DNA from: Verrucomicrobiota bacterium
GTDB lineage: Bacteria; Verrucomicrobiota; Verrucomicrobiia; Limisphaerales; J093
Assembly (NCBI GenBank): GCA_016716505.1
Contig: JADJWF010000004.1
Coordinates: 744,001 to 808,000, forward strand
Reading direction: 5' to 3'
DNA: 64,000 bases
Below are positions 9,080-18,501 of the stretch, piece by piece. Position numbers and translations under genes: made by a program. How positions within the stretch are numbered: the stretch's first letter is position 1; each line of letters starts with the position of its first letter. The notes beneath the pieces were generated by a model. It was given only the letters and a program-made list of their open reading frames with translations, searched no databases and was not told where the DNA came from.

Positions 9080-9989
9080 ATGCGCTCCGCTTTGCTCGTG
9101 ATCAACGCGGCTCTGAGTCCCGCCATCCGGCGGCGCTTAGGGGATGCCACCGGCGCTCTCAAACCGCACGGCGTGATCATCGTCAACGAGCGGATCGTGC
9201 CCGGGGGACTTCCCATGCGGCAAACCGTGCGCGGGCTGGCGGCGGACCACGACCTGGTGCTTGCTGCCGGCGGTGACGGCACGGTCAACTCCGTTGCTTC
9301 CGGCTTGATGGATCTTTCAAAGCCTCCGCCCCTCGCGATCCTGCCTTTGGGAACGGCGAATGACCTCGCGGTGCAGTCGGGATTGGATTCGTTGGGGGCC
9401 GCGGTGTCGGTGGCGGCGACCGGGACCGTGACGCGGCTGGACGTGATCGAGATCCGGACCGGCGCGGATGGACCACCCGAGTACGCGCTGAATTTTGCCG
9501 CCCTCGGCTTCGCACCCGCGTTGCTGCAAGCGACGGCACCCCGGTTCAAGCGCTGGTTCGGGCGGCGCCTGTGTTACTGGGTGGGCTTTGCCATCGCGTT
9601 AAGGCGCTACCAACCTCCCGTGCTCGAACTGCACTCGCCCTCCTGCTCCTGGGCCGGACCGGTGTTTCACGCCGGGGTCGGCAATTTTGAAGCCGCCGGT
9701 GGCGGGCTGATGCGGCTGTCGCCCGGGGCTTGCCCGACGGACGGACAGATGGAGTGCTGCGTTGTGGCGGCGCTCCGGCCGGCAAGGGTGTTCCGTTATC
9801 TCCGGCATCTTATCCGCGGAACGCATCCCCGGCTGCCGGAGGTTCGTTTTTTCCGGCGGCACCGAGTTCGCCGTCCGCTTTGACGGCCCGCTGCCGCTGG
9901 CGGTGGATGGTGAGGTGTGGACCACCGGGTCGGTCCGGTTTCGCCTGCGCGCGGGCGCCCTCCCTCTGCTGAAACCTGCGGGGCAGTGA
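9080..9989 (+). CDS. Diacylglycerol/lipid kinase (YegS/DagK family), interrupted by a frameshift
   Basis: Lipid kinase of the diacylglycerol kinase catalytic family. The first frame (9080-9883) gives the nucleotide loop AAGGDGTVNSVASGL and the LPLGTANDLA motif, then the usual two-domain body. It ends early in a junk tail. The expected C-terminus (SGGTEFAVRFDGPLPLAVDGEVW...) continues in another frame to a stop at 9987-9989. Removing one T from the T6 run at 9847-9852 joins the halves without loss. Either the gene carries a real 1-nt insertion, the run is slippery, or the base is an assembly error. Confidence 0.82.
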
Positions 9990-10049
9990 ACGAGGGCGGG
10001 GCGCCGCACGGGAAAGTGCTTCCTCCGCGCCGGTAACGGCCGGTAGCCT

Positions 10050-10769
10050 GTGCCCATGCTTACGCACCGCCCGTGGAGCGTGGAGGCGATGGTGAATTTC
10101 CTGGTCTGGCTGTTCGCGGCGCTCGCGGTGGTCGGCCTGGTGGGGCTCGGAGTCCAATCGCTGAACGCCGACGAACCGGAGCCGGTCCGCCAGTTCCGGA
10201 CCGGCGCGGTCAGCACGTTTGTCCTCCACGCAGCGATTTTCAGTCTCGTCTATCTCTTCCTGCGCGGGAATCGGCTGACGCTCGACGCGGCCTTCGGCTT
10301 GGGCGAGCGGGGACGCTGGCAGGCCATCGGACTGGGGCTGGGGATCGTGCTGTTGTTTCTCCCGGTGGCGCTGGGTTTGAACTGGTTCTTCGTGCGGCTG
10401 GCGGAATTGCGGTCCGTGACCGTGGAACCTCAGTCTGCGGTTAGACTGTTGACCGAGGCCCGGTCGTCCTGGCAATTGGCGGTGATGGGCATCCAGACCG
10501 TGATCACCGCGCCGCTGGCCGAAGAGGTTTTGTTCCGCGGTCTGCTGTACGTTTCGATCAAGCAGGCGGGTCATCCGCATATCGCGCTTTGGGGCACGGC
10601 GCTCTTGTTCGGGCTTTCGCACGGTCATCTTCCGACGCTGGTGCCGCTGACCTTGTTTGGCTTGCTGCTGACGTGGCTCTACGAGCGCGCCAACAACCTG
10701 CTGGCTCCGATCGCCGCCCACGCCGGCTTCAACGCGGCCAATTTCGCGCTGCTCCTGATGGATCGCTGA
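10050..10769 (+). CDS. CPBP family intramembrane glutamic metalloprotease
   Basis: CAAX-prenyl-protease-like/bacteriocin-processing (CPBP, Abi) membrane protein of 239 residues. It shows several hydrophobic segments, the motif-1 EExxxR in APLAEEVLFRGLLY, motif-2 histidine in LLFGLSHGH, and the C-terminal HAGFN motif. These are the conserved catalytic residues. Substrate is unknown; relatives cleave membrane peptides or protect against self bacteriocins. The start is uncertain: GTG 10050, ATG 10056 or ATG/GTG at 10089-10094, the last preceded by GGAGG. It is followed 10 bp later by thiL. Confidence 0.88.
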   Translation: MPMLTHRPWSVEAMVNFLVWLFAALAVVGLVGLGVQSLNADEPEPVRQFRTGAVSTFVLHAAIFSLVYLFLRGNRLTLDAAFGLGERGRWQAIGLGLGIVLLFLPVALGLNWFFVRLAELRSVTVEPQSAVRLLTEARSSWQLAVMGIQTVITAPLAEEVLFRGLLYVSIKQAGHPHIALWGTALLFGLSHGHLPTLVPLTLFGLLLTWLYERANNLLAPIAAHAGFNAANFALLLMDR

Positions 10770-10779
10770 TTTCGGATGC

Positions 10780-11712
10780 ATGGACGAATTCGAACTCATC
10801 GCGCAACTGACCCCGGGGCTGCCGTCGAACGCGACGGTGATTTGTGGCGCGGGCGACGATTGCGCCCTGCTCGACCTCGGCGCGCCTGACCGGTGGGCGC
10901 TGTTCAAAACCGACGCCGTGGTCGAGGGCATCCACTTCCTGCCCGACACGCCGCCGGAAAAGGTGGGACACAAGGCGCTCGCCCGGGCCTTGAGTGACGT
11001 GGCAGCGATGGCCGGGACGCCGACGGCAGCGTTGGTGACGCTGGGGCTGCCGCGGAATTTCGATCCGGCACGGGTCGCCGCGATGTACCGGGGAATCAAT
11101 GCGCTCGCAGCGGCGGCGGAAGTGGCGGTGGTCGGCGGCGAGACCACCACGAACCCGGAGCGGATCATGATATCGGTCAGCCTGCTGGGCTGGGTGCCGC
11201 GCGGGCGGGCGTTGCTGCGGTCGGGCGCCAGGGTGGGAGACGCGCTGTTCGTCAGTGGCGAGCTGGGCGGCGCGATGGCGGGGCGGCACCTTGACTTCAC
11301 GCCGCGACTGGCGGAAGCCCGCTGGCTGGCCGACCATTGCGAGGTTCACGCGTTGATGGACATCAGCGATGGGCTGGCGGGAGACCTCCGGCACATCCTG
11401 CACGCCAGCCGGGTGGGCGCCGAACTCCTCGAGGACGCCATCCCCATCAGCCGGGCGGCCCGGCAGCGGGCGCGGGAGCATCCGGACGCCAAGCCGGCGC
11501 TGCACGCGGCCCTGACGGATGGCGAAGACTTCGAGTTGTTGTTCACGGTGCCCGGCCGCGAAGCCGTCAAGGTGTTGGATGGCTGGAAGCGGGAGTTTCC
11601 CGAGACGCGGCTCTCGTGCATCGGCCGCATCACGGCGGAGCCTGGCCTGCGTTTGCGGGACCGGCGGGGCACGCAGCCGCTGGAGTGGCATGGGTACGCT
11701 CATTTCGCATAG
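10780..11712 (+). CDS. thiL: Thiamine-monophosphate kinase
   Basis: Last step of thiamine diphosphate synthesis: phosphorylates thiamine monophosphate with ATP. The 310-residue protein carries the PurM-like hallmarks: the GAGDDCALLDL start of the ATP/Mg site, KTDAVVEGIHF, the DVAAMAG helix, the GGETT motif and MDISDGLAGDL in the C-terminal half. Length is normal for ThiL. Its last 23 bp overlap tsaE, so it is part of a translationally coupled thiL-tsaE-tsaB run. Confidence 0.95.
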   Translation: MDEFELIAQLTPGLPSNATVICGAGDDCALLDLGAPDRWALFKTDAVVEGIHFLPDTPPEKVGHKALARALSDVAAMAGTPTAALVTLGLPRNFDPARVAAMYRGINALAAAAEVAVVGGETTTNPERIMISVSLLGWVPRGRALLRSGARVGDALFVSGELGGAMAGRHLDFTPRLAEARWLADHCEVHALMDISDGLAGDLRHILHASRVGAELLEDAIPISRAARQRAREHPDAKPALHAALTDGEDFELLFTVPGREAVKVLDGWKREFPETRLSCIGRITAEPGLRLRDRRGTQPLEWHGYAHFA

Positions 11713-12127
11713 CCCGGCGGAGACCGAGGCCATCGGCGCAGCGTGGGGACGGGAGGCGGGCGCGGGCTGGGTGATTGGCCTCGCCGGCGGGCTGGGCGCG
11801 GGCAAGACGCAGCTCGTGCGGGGCATCGCCCGCGGGCTGGGCAGTCCGGCCCGGGTTCATTCGCCCACCTTTGCGTTGCTGAACGAATACGCCGGCGGAC
11901 GCCTGCCGCTGTTTCACCTCGACCTTTACCGCTTGACCACCCGCGAGGAGATCCGGGCCGCCGGACTCGAGGAGTACTTGTTGCGGCCGCCGGGGCTGGT
12001 GGTCGTCGAGTGGTATGATCGCTGGGGTTGGGCGGAACCGGTCGGCGCGCCCTGCCGCCGGCTGGCCCAAATGCGGATGGTGGACGAGACCACGCGCGAG
12101 ATCGTCTATGAAGACCTTGGCGCTTGA
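11690..12127 (+). CDS. tsaE: tRNA threonylcarbamoyladenosine biosynthesis ATPase TsaE
   Basis: P-loop ATPase that works with TsaB and TsaD to place t6A at tRNA position 37. The 145-residue protein has the Walker A motif GGLGAGKTQLVRG (about 33-45), then SPTFALLNEY and the Walker-B-like FHLDLYRL, all typical of TsaE. The ATG at 11690 was chosen because a GGAG precedes it and the fold starts at once; longer in-frame starts lie inside thiL. It overlaps thiL by 23 bp and tsaB by 20 bp. Confidence 0.93.
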   Translation: MGTLISHSPAETEAIGAAWGREAGAGWVIGLAGGLGAGKTQLVRGIARGLGSPARVHSPTFALLNEYAGGRLPLFHLDLYRLTTREEIRAAGLEEYLLRPPGLVVVEWYDRWGWAEPVGAPCRRLAQMRMVDETTREIVYEDLGA

Positions 12128-12764
12128 GTTCTCCAGCGAGCATCGCGGCGTGGCTGTAGCGGATGGCGACAGAATCCTCGGCGAAGCCAGGGAAACTGCC
12201 GGCCGCGACACGCATCCGTTTGCCTTGATCCGGGCTGCCCTCGAACAGGCGCGGGGGCGCCGGGACGAGATCCACCGGGTCGTGGTTGGCACGGGACCGG
12301 GCAGTTACAACGGTATTCGCACCGCGATCGCGGTGGCGCAGGGCTGGCATCTCGCGCGCGGAGTTGAAGTGGGCGGCATTGGCAGCATGGAGGGCCTTGC
12401 GGAGGACTTGCGACTGCAAGGCCGGCGCGGCCGTCTCCATGCGGTGGTGGACGCGCAGCGGGGAGAATTCTACCTCGCCGCCTACGAGCTACGGGCCGAC
12501 GGACTCGCGATCGCCGAGGCCCTGCGGATTGTGCCGCGCCAGACACTGGCCGCGCTCCTGGCGGCCGGCGAGCCGGTCTTTGGTCCCCCCGGCGAGGCGG
12601 TTCCGGCAGGCGTGCAACCGGCGTACCCTTCGGCGGCCGCGCTGGCCCGGCTGGCGGCGACGCGCTTCACACCGTGCGCGCCGGAAGCGCTGGAACCGAT
12701 CTACCTCCGCGAAACGAGTTTCGTCAAAGCACCGCCCCCGCGAATCATCGTGGACCATCCCTGA
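12108..12764 (+). CDS. tsaB: tRNA threonylcarbamoyladenosine biosynthesis protein TsaB
   Basis: Non-catalytic ASKHA-fold partner of TsaD in t6A synthesis. The 218-residue protein opens MKTLALEFSSEHRGVAV (the TsaB nucleotide-fold start), has the conserved GTGPGSYNGIRTAIAVAQG at about 59-77, and ends with the usual IYLRETSF. The ATG at 12108 lies inside the end of tsaE and matches the family N-terminus; the longer frame from 12015 does not. Clustering with tsaE supports the call. Confidence 0.93.
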   Translation: MKTLALEFSSEHRGVAVADGDRILGEARETAGRDTHPFALIRAALEQARGRRDEIHRVVVGTGPGSYNGIRTAIAVAQGWHLARGVEVGGIGSMEGLAEDLRLQGRRGRLHAVVDAQRGEFYLAAYELRADGLAIAEALRIVPRQTLAALLAAGEPVFGPPGEAVPAGVQPAYPSAAALARLAATRFTPCAPEALEPIYLRETSFVKAPPPRIIVDHP

Positions 12765-12917
12765 GGCGGTCCCGCTGGAAGGGCGGGCGGGTTGGACTTC
12801 GCGGCCGTTGCGGGTCATGCTGCCGGCGTTGTCCGAGGTGTGAACGTCAGTGCTGCCATCATTGGGTGCTCCCGTCTTGGCGTCGCGACGCCCGGGCGGA
12901 GCGCCGGGGTTGCGCGC

Positions 12918-15900
12918 ATGCCGCGCCTTGGGTTGTTTCGGTTCTGGGCCTTGCTCCTCGCCCTGCTTTTCGGGGCGCTCGCGGGGGCGGCGCGCGCGGA
13001 GGTCAGCCGCATCTGGCGAACGTATCGCGCGGCGGATGGCCTGTCCGAATCCATGGTGACCGCGATCAATCTCAGCCCCCGCGGCAACCTCTGGGTGAAA
13101 CACGGCGAGGTGGACGCCGTGAGCTGGCTCGACGGATATCAGATTCAGCACATTCCGGCGCCCGGTGATCGGAGCCATCGCATCTTCGAGAGCCGGGCCG
13201 GCCGGCTTTGGTCGGTGAACGATCGCGGGCTGATCGAGTTTGCCAACGGCGGCTGGATCGAGCACCCGGTGGCCGAGGTCGCAGCGGAGCGGGCAGCAAA
13301 TCCCCTGCGCGCGCTGCGCCGTCCGCCGCTCGTGCCGGCCGAGCAGGATCGGGTGCTGATTTTGCTGCCGGATCGCCTGCTGGATTTTCGAGCGCTCGAC
13401 GGGCAGACGCAGGTGCTCCGGCTCGCGACCAATTCCCTGCTCGGCCGTTTCTCCGAAATCGCCGTGGCCGCCGACGGCGGGCTGTGGATCACGGGGGCAC
13501 GGGGAGTGGCAAAAGTTCCCGGACCGCTGCGTCAGGTGACGGCGACCACACCCTGGCAGGAGTTCGAACTGCCGGCCGATCTCGGGGTGGGGAATCTGCA
13601 ACGCCCTTTCGAGGATGACCAAGGCGGCGTGACCACGGTGGGCGATTCGCGAACCAGCGAACGGCGGGTGCTGGTTCACTTTGACGGCCGCCAGTGGTGG
13701 TCCCGGCCGGGGCCGGAAGGAAACCTTCGATTCGCCTGGCGGGGCGTGCAGCCCGACGAGTTCTTCGGGGTGACGTCGTCGGAACTGGTCCGCATCTTCG
13801 CCGACCGCAGCGAGCCTCTGCCCGATGCGCCGCGGGTGAGCCAGTACTACGACGTGGTCGTCCAGCCGCGCGGGGTGTTTTGGCTGGCGACGCGCGAGGG
13901 GTTGGTCCGGCACGCCTTGCCCGCGTGGCGCCCCCCTCGCGGGGTGCCCTCCGAAGACGCGGTCATCTTCGCCGGCGCCGCCGATCAACGCGGGAATCTC
14001 GCCTTCGCCACCAGTGCGGGCTTGCTGGTCGTCGAACTCGTCGCCACGGAAACCAATGCGACCGCCAGTGCCGGTTCCCCGACTTCCGCGGCGACGGATC
14101 GCTCTCCGGAGTGGGGAGGGCGCTGGGAACGCATTCTGTGGCCGGCCGGTTTCGAGGCCTCGTTTCGCGCGCGAGATGGCGTCTTCGCGTTGCCCGACGA
14201 CCGTTGGGTGGTGGTGACCGCGGACCAGTTTTGGTTGTTCGAACGTTCCAGCCGCCAATTCCGCCAGCCGCCAATACCCGCGGGTCGCACGGTCCGCAAA
14301 GTCTTGCGACAACTGGACGATGGCCGGCTGCTGGTCGCCACCGCTCCGGCTCCGCCGACCGGTGACGACACCTGGCGATTCGAGGTCTTCGATGGCGCGA
14401 CCTTCCAGCCCTGGCCCGCCGCCCCGCCGCCCTTGGACCTCGGGGCCGAGTTGTTCTTCCTGAATGAGGCCCGCAACGGCGATCTCTGGCTGGGCGGCAG
14501 CGCGGGCGTGGCGCTCTGGCGCGATGGCGGGTGGCAGAAGTTCACGGCCGCCGAGGGCTACCCGGACGAGGGCGCGATCTGCTGGCTCGAGCTGGACGAA
14601 GGCCGCATCTGGTGCGCTGGCCTGGGGCGAATCTCTGCCTACGACGGTCGGGTGTGGACCACGGTGCGGGCCGGGCTCGATCGGGTGAGCGCCATGATTC
14701 GCGCCACCGACGGCAGCGTGTGGGTGGCCACGGCCGCCGGCGTGCATCGGCTGTATCGTGAGGCGTGGAATGTGGTGGGCGAACCCGAGGGCCTGCCGAG
14801 CGACGCCGCCTACACCGTGCTGGAAGACCGCGCGCGGCGCGTCTGGGTGGGAACCTCGCGCGGCCTTTCTTTGTACCACCCGCGGGCGGACACCGACGCG
14901 CCGAGGACCTTCGATATGGCGGCGGAGGAGTCGGGCATGGGCACGCCGGAGGCGCAGGTCGTCGTCCGATACCAAGGGCGGGACAAGTGGCGCTTCACGC
15001 CCGACGAACGGCTGCTCTACACGTACCGCCTCGGCGATGGAGCGTGGTCGTCGTTCACGAGCGCCACGAACATCGTTTTTCGCGACCTTGCGGCGGGTCG
15101 CTATCGCTTCGAGATCCGCGCGCTGGACCGGAACTGGAACCTCGAGTTGAAGCCGGCCGCGCTCGATTTCCGGGTGACCTTGCCGTGGTTTCGCGACCGG
15201 CGGGTTCTGCTCGCCGCCGCGTTGGGCGGCGTGCTGGCGCTGGGCTTCGCCGTGCTGGCGGTTCACCAACACCTCAAGTTGCGCCGCAGCTATCAGCGGG
15301 TCGGCCGCATGGTCGAGGAGCGGACGCGCGAGTTGAGGCAGGCCACGGAGGCGTTGGCCCAGAGCCAGAAAATGACCGCACTCGGGACCCTCGCCGCCGG
15401 GGTCGCGCACGACTTCAACAACATCCTCTCCATCGTGCGCGGCTCGGCGCAGATCATCGAAGCCAACCTGGACGACCGGCAAAAGGTCCTCACGCGGGTC
15501 GAGCGCATCAAGACCGTGGTGGATCAGGCCAGCGGCGTGGTGAAAGCGCTGTTGGGCTTCGGCCGCGCCAGCGACCACGCCCCGGCGGAATGCGATGTCC
15601 GCGAAGTGCTCGCCGAAACCGTGAAGCTCCTCGGCGATCGCTTCCAGCGCGAGGTGCGCATCAAGCTCGAGGTGAGTCCCGCACTACCGCTCGTGAGGAC
15701 GGCGCGCGATCGGCTGCAGCAAATGTTGCTGAACCTCATCCTCAATGCGGCCGATGCCATGGGCGGCTCGGGTGTGGTCACCCTTCGAGCCGAGCTGGCG
15801 ACCGTGCCGCCGGCGGGGACGGTGCTCCCGCCAGCGCCCAGCGCTGCTTATGTCACCATCGCGGTTGCCGATACCGGCTGCGGCATTTCCCCGGAGCATC

Positions 15901-16148
15901 TGGCCCGAATTTTCGAGCCATTCTTCACCACGAAAGCGATGTCTTCGCGGCGGGGAACCGGGCTGGGCCTCTACATGGTCTATGAGTTTGCCCGCGAACT
16001 TGGCCACGGGATTGCGGTCGAAACCGCCGCGGGACAGGGAAGCACTTTCAGCCTCATGCTGCCGGTGGCGGCCGACGCGGAGGCCCGGTCGCTTGGTCAG
16101 GCACCGGCAGGGGGAAATGGAAGCGGATCGCGTGGCGTGCCCCGATGA
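12918..16148 (+). CDS. Propeller-type sensor histidine kinase
   Basis: A 1076-residue membrane sensor kinase. A signal peptide (MPRLGLFRFWALLLALLFG...ARA) leads into a periplasmic region of two-component-regulator propeller repeats (for example GRLWSVNDRGLIEF, DGGLWITGARGVAKV, RVWVGTSRGLSLY) and a Y_Y_Y domain. A membrane segment follows at about 763-785, then the dimerisation box LAAGVAHDFNNILS with phospho-acceptor H831, and an HATPase domain with DTGCGISPEHLARIFEPFF and GTGLGLYM. Unlike many hybrid relatives there is no receiver domain, so a separate response regulator must exist; none is adjacent. The ATG at 12918 was preferred because it starts the signal peptide. Ligand unknown, perhaps a carbohydrate given the next two genes. 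Confidence 0.9.
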   Translation: MPRLGLFRFWALLLALLFGALAGAARAEVSRIWRTYRAADGLSESMVTAINLSPRGNLWVKHGEVDAVSWLDGYQIQHIPAPGDRSHRIFESRAGRLWSVNDRGLIEFANGGWIEHPVAEVAAERAANPLRALRRPPLVPAEQDRVLILLPDRLLDFRALDGQTQVLRLATNSLLGRFSEIAVAADGGLWITGARGVAKVPGPLRQVTATTPWQEFELPADLGVGNLQRPFEDDQGGVTTVGDSRTSERRVLVHFDGRQWWSRPGPEGNLRFAWRGVQPDEFFGVTSSELVRIFADRSEPLPDAPRVSQYYDVVVQPRGVFWLATREGLVRHALPAWRPPRGVPSEDAVIFAGAADQRGNLAFATSAGLLVVELVATETNATASAGSPTSAATDRSPEWGGRWERILWPAGFEASFRARDGVFALPDDRWVVVTADQFWLFERSSRQFRQPPIPAGRTVRKVLRQLDDGRLLVATAPAPPTGDDTWRFEVFDGATFQPWPAAPPPLDLGAELFFLNEARNGDLWLGGSAGVALWRDGGWQKFTAAEGYPDEGAICWLELDEGRIWCAGLGRISAYDGRVWTTVRAGLDRVSAMIRATDGSVWVATAAGVHRLYREAWNVVGEPEGLPSDAAYTVLEDRARRVWVGTSRGLSLYHPRADTDAPRTFDMAAEESGMGTPEAQVVVRYQGRDKWRFTPDERLLYTYRLGDGAWSSFTSATNIVFRDLAAGRYRFEIRALDRNWNLELKPAALDFRVTLPWFRDRRVLLAAALGGVLALGFAVLAVHQHLKLRRSYQRVGRMVEERTRELRQATEALAQSQKMTALGTLAAGVAHDFNNILSIVRGSAQIIEANLDDRQKVLTRVERIKTVVDQASGVVKALLGFGRASDHAPAECDVREVLAETVKLLGDRFQREVRIKLEVSPALPLVRTARDRLQQMLLNLILNAADAMGGSGVVTLRAELATVPPAGTVLPPAPSAAYVTIAVADTGCGISPEHLARIFEPFFTTKAMSSRRGTGLGLYMVYEFARELGHGIAVETAAGQGSTFSLMLPVAADAEARSLGQAPAGGNGSGSRGVPR

Positions 16149-16215
16149 CGGACGCCCCGGCCCCCGGCGGCGAAGCGGCGCTTGGCAGGCCGCCCGGCGC
16201 TGTTAGGCTCGCGGC

Positions 16216-16959
16216 ATGACGACATCCTCCTTGTCTCCCCGTCGGTTGCCGTTGCTGGCGTTCGTGGCGGCGATGGGCGTGGCCCAATTGACCGCTGCCG
16301 ACGCGGCCGATCCGCTGCCGAAGGCCGCGATTGACGGCACGGGCCCCGGCTGGCGGGCGCTGAGTCTGGCGGACTTCACCAACGTGAATTGCGCGCCCGA
16401 CACGTGGTCGGAGAAGGAGGGCGTCATTCACTGCACGGGACAGCCCATTGGCGTCACGCGCTCGAATCAGAAGTTCACCAACTTCGAGCTGGTCGTGATG
16501 TGGCGGCACCTGACGTCGGGCGGCAACTCCGGCGTCTTCCTGTGGGCCAGCGACGAGGCGCTCGCCGGTCTGCAACCGGGTCACCTTCCGCCCGGCGGCA
16601 TCGAGGTGCAGGTGCTCGATCACGGTTACACCGGGCAGTACGAGAAGCAGAGCGGCAAGAAGGCCGACTGGTTCACGACCCACGGCGATGTGTTCCCTGT
16701 GGGCAAATCGAAGATGAAGCCGTTCCCGCCGGTCGCCCCCGGCGGCCAGCGCAGCTTCCCCCGCAAGCAGCTCAGCAAGGGCACGCCCGAGTGGAACCAC
16801 TATTACGTGCGCGCCATCAACGGCGAGGTGCGCCTGTGGGTCAACGGCGAGGAGGTGTCCGGCGGCACGGAGTGCGAGCCGCGTACCGGCTACCTGTGCC
16901 TCGAGTCCGAGGGCGCGCCCGTCGAATTCAAGAACCTTCGCATCCGGGAACTGCCGTGA
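16216..16959 (+). CDS. Secreted DUF1080 (3-keto-disaccharide hydrolase-like) protein
   Basis: A 247-residue exported protein with an N-terminal signal peptide (about 1-30, ending LTAADA) and a concanavalin-like beta sandwich of the DUF1080/3-keto-disaccharide hydrolase family. Family landmarks include the opening GPGWRALSLADFTN, NFELVVMWRHLTSGGNSGVFLWAS, GIEVQVLDHGY and the closing CLESEGAPVEFKNLRIRELP. The family is very common in Verrucomicrobiota and Planctomycetota, where members act on or bind oxidised sugars; the substrate here is unknown. Its stop overlaps the GTG start of the next gene (GTGA). Confidence 0.9.
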   Translation: MTTSSLSPRRLPLLAFVAAMGVAQLTAADAADPLPKAAIDGTGPGWRALSLADFTNVNCAPDTWSEKEGVIHCTGQPIGVTRSNQKFTNFELVVMWRHLTSGGNSGVFLWASDEALAGLQPGHLPPGGIEVQVLDHGYTGQYEKQSGKKADWFTTHGDVFPVGKSKMKPFPPVAPGGQRSFPRKQLSKGTPEWNHYYVRAINGEVRLWVNGEEVSGGTECEPRTGYLCLESEGAPVEFKNLRIRELP

Positions 16960-18356
16960 ACCTGGCGCCTCTCGCGGCGGTCGCGGTCGCGGGCCTGCTT
17001 GCGACCGGGGTCCCGGCCGGCGCCGCACAAACGAACGCCGCGCGCGCGAAGTCGGTCACCTTGGCCTACGCGCCCGCGCCCGCCGACAACCCGCTCAAGG
17101 GCTTCGTGCCGTACGCCGGGCGTGGCAGCGACTTCCCGCACTCGCTCGAGTTTAACTACGTGCCGCTCCGCGCCCTGATGACCGGGCCGGACACGTTTGA
17201 TTGGTCGCCGCTGGAGAAGCTGCTCGACGAGGTGGCCGGCCGCGGTTGCCAGACGATTTTTCGTGTGTGGCTCGAGTATCCGGGCCGGCCCACGGGCATT
17301 CCCCAGTTCCTGCTGGAGGCCGGTCTCCAGACCCACACGTACACGAACACCAACACCCAGCCCCACCCGCCGGCGCTCATTACGACGCCGGACTACGAGG
17401 ATCCCCGACTCCGCGCCGCCCTGACGAATTTCATCGCGGCGCTGGGCCGACGTTACGACGGCGACCCGCGCATCGGCTACATCACGGCCGGTCTGTTGGG
17501 CACCTGGGGGGAGTGGCACACCCATCCGCGAAGCGATCTCTGGGCCAGCAAAGTTGTGCAGGAAGAGGTAATGACTGCGTACGACGCCGCCTTCGACCGC
17601 ACCCCGGTACTGCTGCGCTACCCGGCCGGGACCAACGACCCGGCCTACGCCCCCAGCACCGGTTACCACCTCGGTTTCCACGACGACTCGTTCGGCTGGG
17701 CGACGCTGCCGACGGGGCGCAGAGTGGACGCTTGGTTCTTCCTCGCCCGGCTGGCGGCCAGCGGCCCGGAAGGACTGAACAAATGGCGGACCCAGCCGAT
17801 CGGTGGCGAGATCCGCCCCGAACTCTGGCGTTGTCTGTGGACCGAGGGCGGCTGTGCGCCCAAGGGGCAGGACTTCGCGCGGTGCGTCGCCGAGACGCAC
17901 GTCACTTGGTTGATGGACTCGAGCACCTCCCGGCGTTTGACGCCGGCGGAACGCGAGCGCGCGCTCGCTGCCGCGCGGAGCCTCGGCTACGAACTGCACG
18001 TGACCCAGGCCGCTGTGGGGAGTGCGCCCGGCGGTGGCAAAACCGTTCAGGTGACGTTGCGCAATCTCGGCGTGGCGCCCTTTTACGCGGACTGGGTGGT
18101 GGAACTCGGGCAACTGGCGTCCGACGGGCGGGTGCTGGGCGCCCGGCCCACCGGCTGGCGCTTGCGGGAAGTTATGCCCGGCGAGGGGGATCGGGAATTC
18201 CAATGTGCGATGGCGGCGGAGGACCTCGTCCCGGGCGCGTCGGTCCTTGCGTTGCGCGTGGTAAATCCTCTGCCCCGCGGCAAACCCTTGCGCTTCGCCA
18301 ACGTCACGCAGGATCAACACGTTTCTGGCTGGCTGACGCTGCTGACGTTGGACTGA
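16956..18356 (+). CDS. Secreted DUF4832-type glycoside-hydrolase-like protein
   Basis: A 466-residue exported protein starting at a GTG that overlaps the preceding stop (GTGA). A short signal peptide (LAAVAVAGLLATGVPAGAA) is followed by a TIM-barrel-like region beginning NPLKGFVPYAGRG, the pattern of DUF4832/DUF4874 proteins related to beta-galactosidase-type hydrolases; GLLGTWGEWHTHP would hold a catalytic Glu. The C-terminal 120 residues form a beta-sandwich (VQVTLRNLGVAPFYADW). Coupling to the DUF1080 gene suggests both act on the same extracellular glycan, which cannot be identified. The next 2.1 kb carry no credible gene. Confidence 0.8.
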   Translation: MNLAPLAAVAVAGLLATGVPAGAAQTNAARAKSVTLAYAPAPADNPLKGFVPYAGRGSDFPHSLEFNYVPLRALMTGPDTFDWSPLEKLLDEVAGRGCQTIFRVWLEYPGRPTGIPQFLLEAGLQTHTYTNTNTQPHPPALITTPDYEDPRLRAALTNFIAALGRRYDGDPRIGYITAGLLGTWGEWHTHPRSDLWASKVVQEEVMTAYDAAFDRTPVLLRYPAGTNDPAYAPSTGYHLGFHDDSFGWATLPTGRRVDAWFFLARLAASGPEGLNKWRTQPIGGEIRPELWRCLWTEGGCAPKGQDFARCVAETHVTWLMDSSTSRRLTPAERERALAAARSLGYELHVTQAAVGSAPGGGKTVQVTLRNLGVAPFYADWVVELGQLASDGRVLGARPTGWRLREVMPGEGDREFQCAMAAEDLVPGASVLALRVVNPLPRGKPLRFANVTQDQHVSGWLTLLTLD

Positions 18357-18392
18357 GGCGGCGCTGGGTGTTCGGATGTGCTCCGTCGGAGT

Positions 18393-18410
18393 GCGGACGC
18401 CTGCGTCCGC
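18393..18410. repeat. Perfect 8-bp palindrome flanking the repeat array
   Basis: GCGGACGC-CT-GCGTCCGC, an 8-bp dyad, directly follows a shorter CTCCG/CGGAG dyad, 37 bp after the stop of the preceding gene. It lacks a T tract, so it is not a classical terminator. It belongs to the same style of hairpin-rich sequence as the array that begins about 90 bp further on. Confidence 0.5.
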
Positions 18411-18501
18411 AGCGGCTGCGGCGAACGAGGAATCTGCAGGGTGTGGTCCGTGGCCTGCACCGGTCAGCGGCGGAATCGCAGCGCCGACATTCTCATCGGC
18501 C

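Noticed and set aside
7132..9549. 805-residue minus-strand reading of the ExbB/MotA-like gene
   Set aside because: The part beyond 8802 is antisense to the lipid kinase gene and the ATG at 8802 starts a proper membrane anchor.
12489..15578. 1029-residue minus-strand ORF
   Set aside because: It is antisense to the sensor kinase and has Arg/His/Gly-rich, non-protein-like composition.
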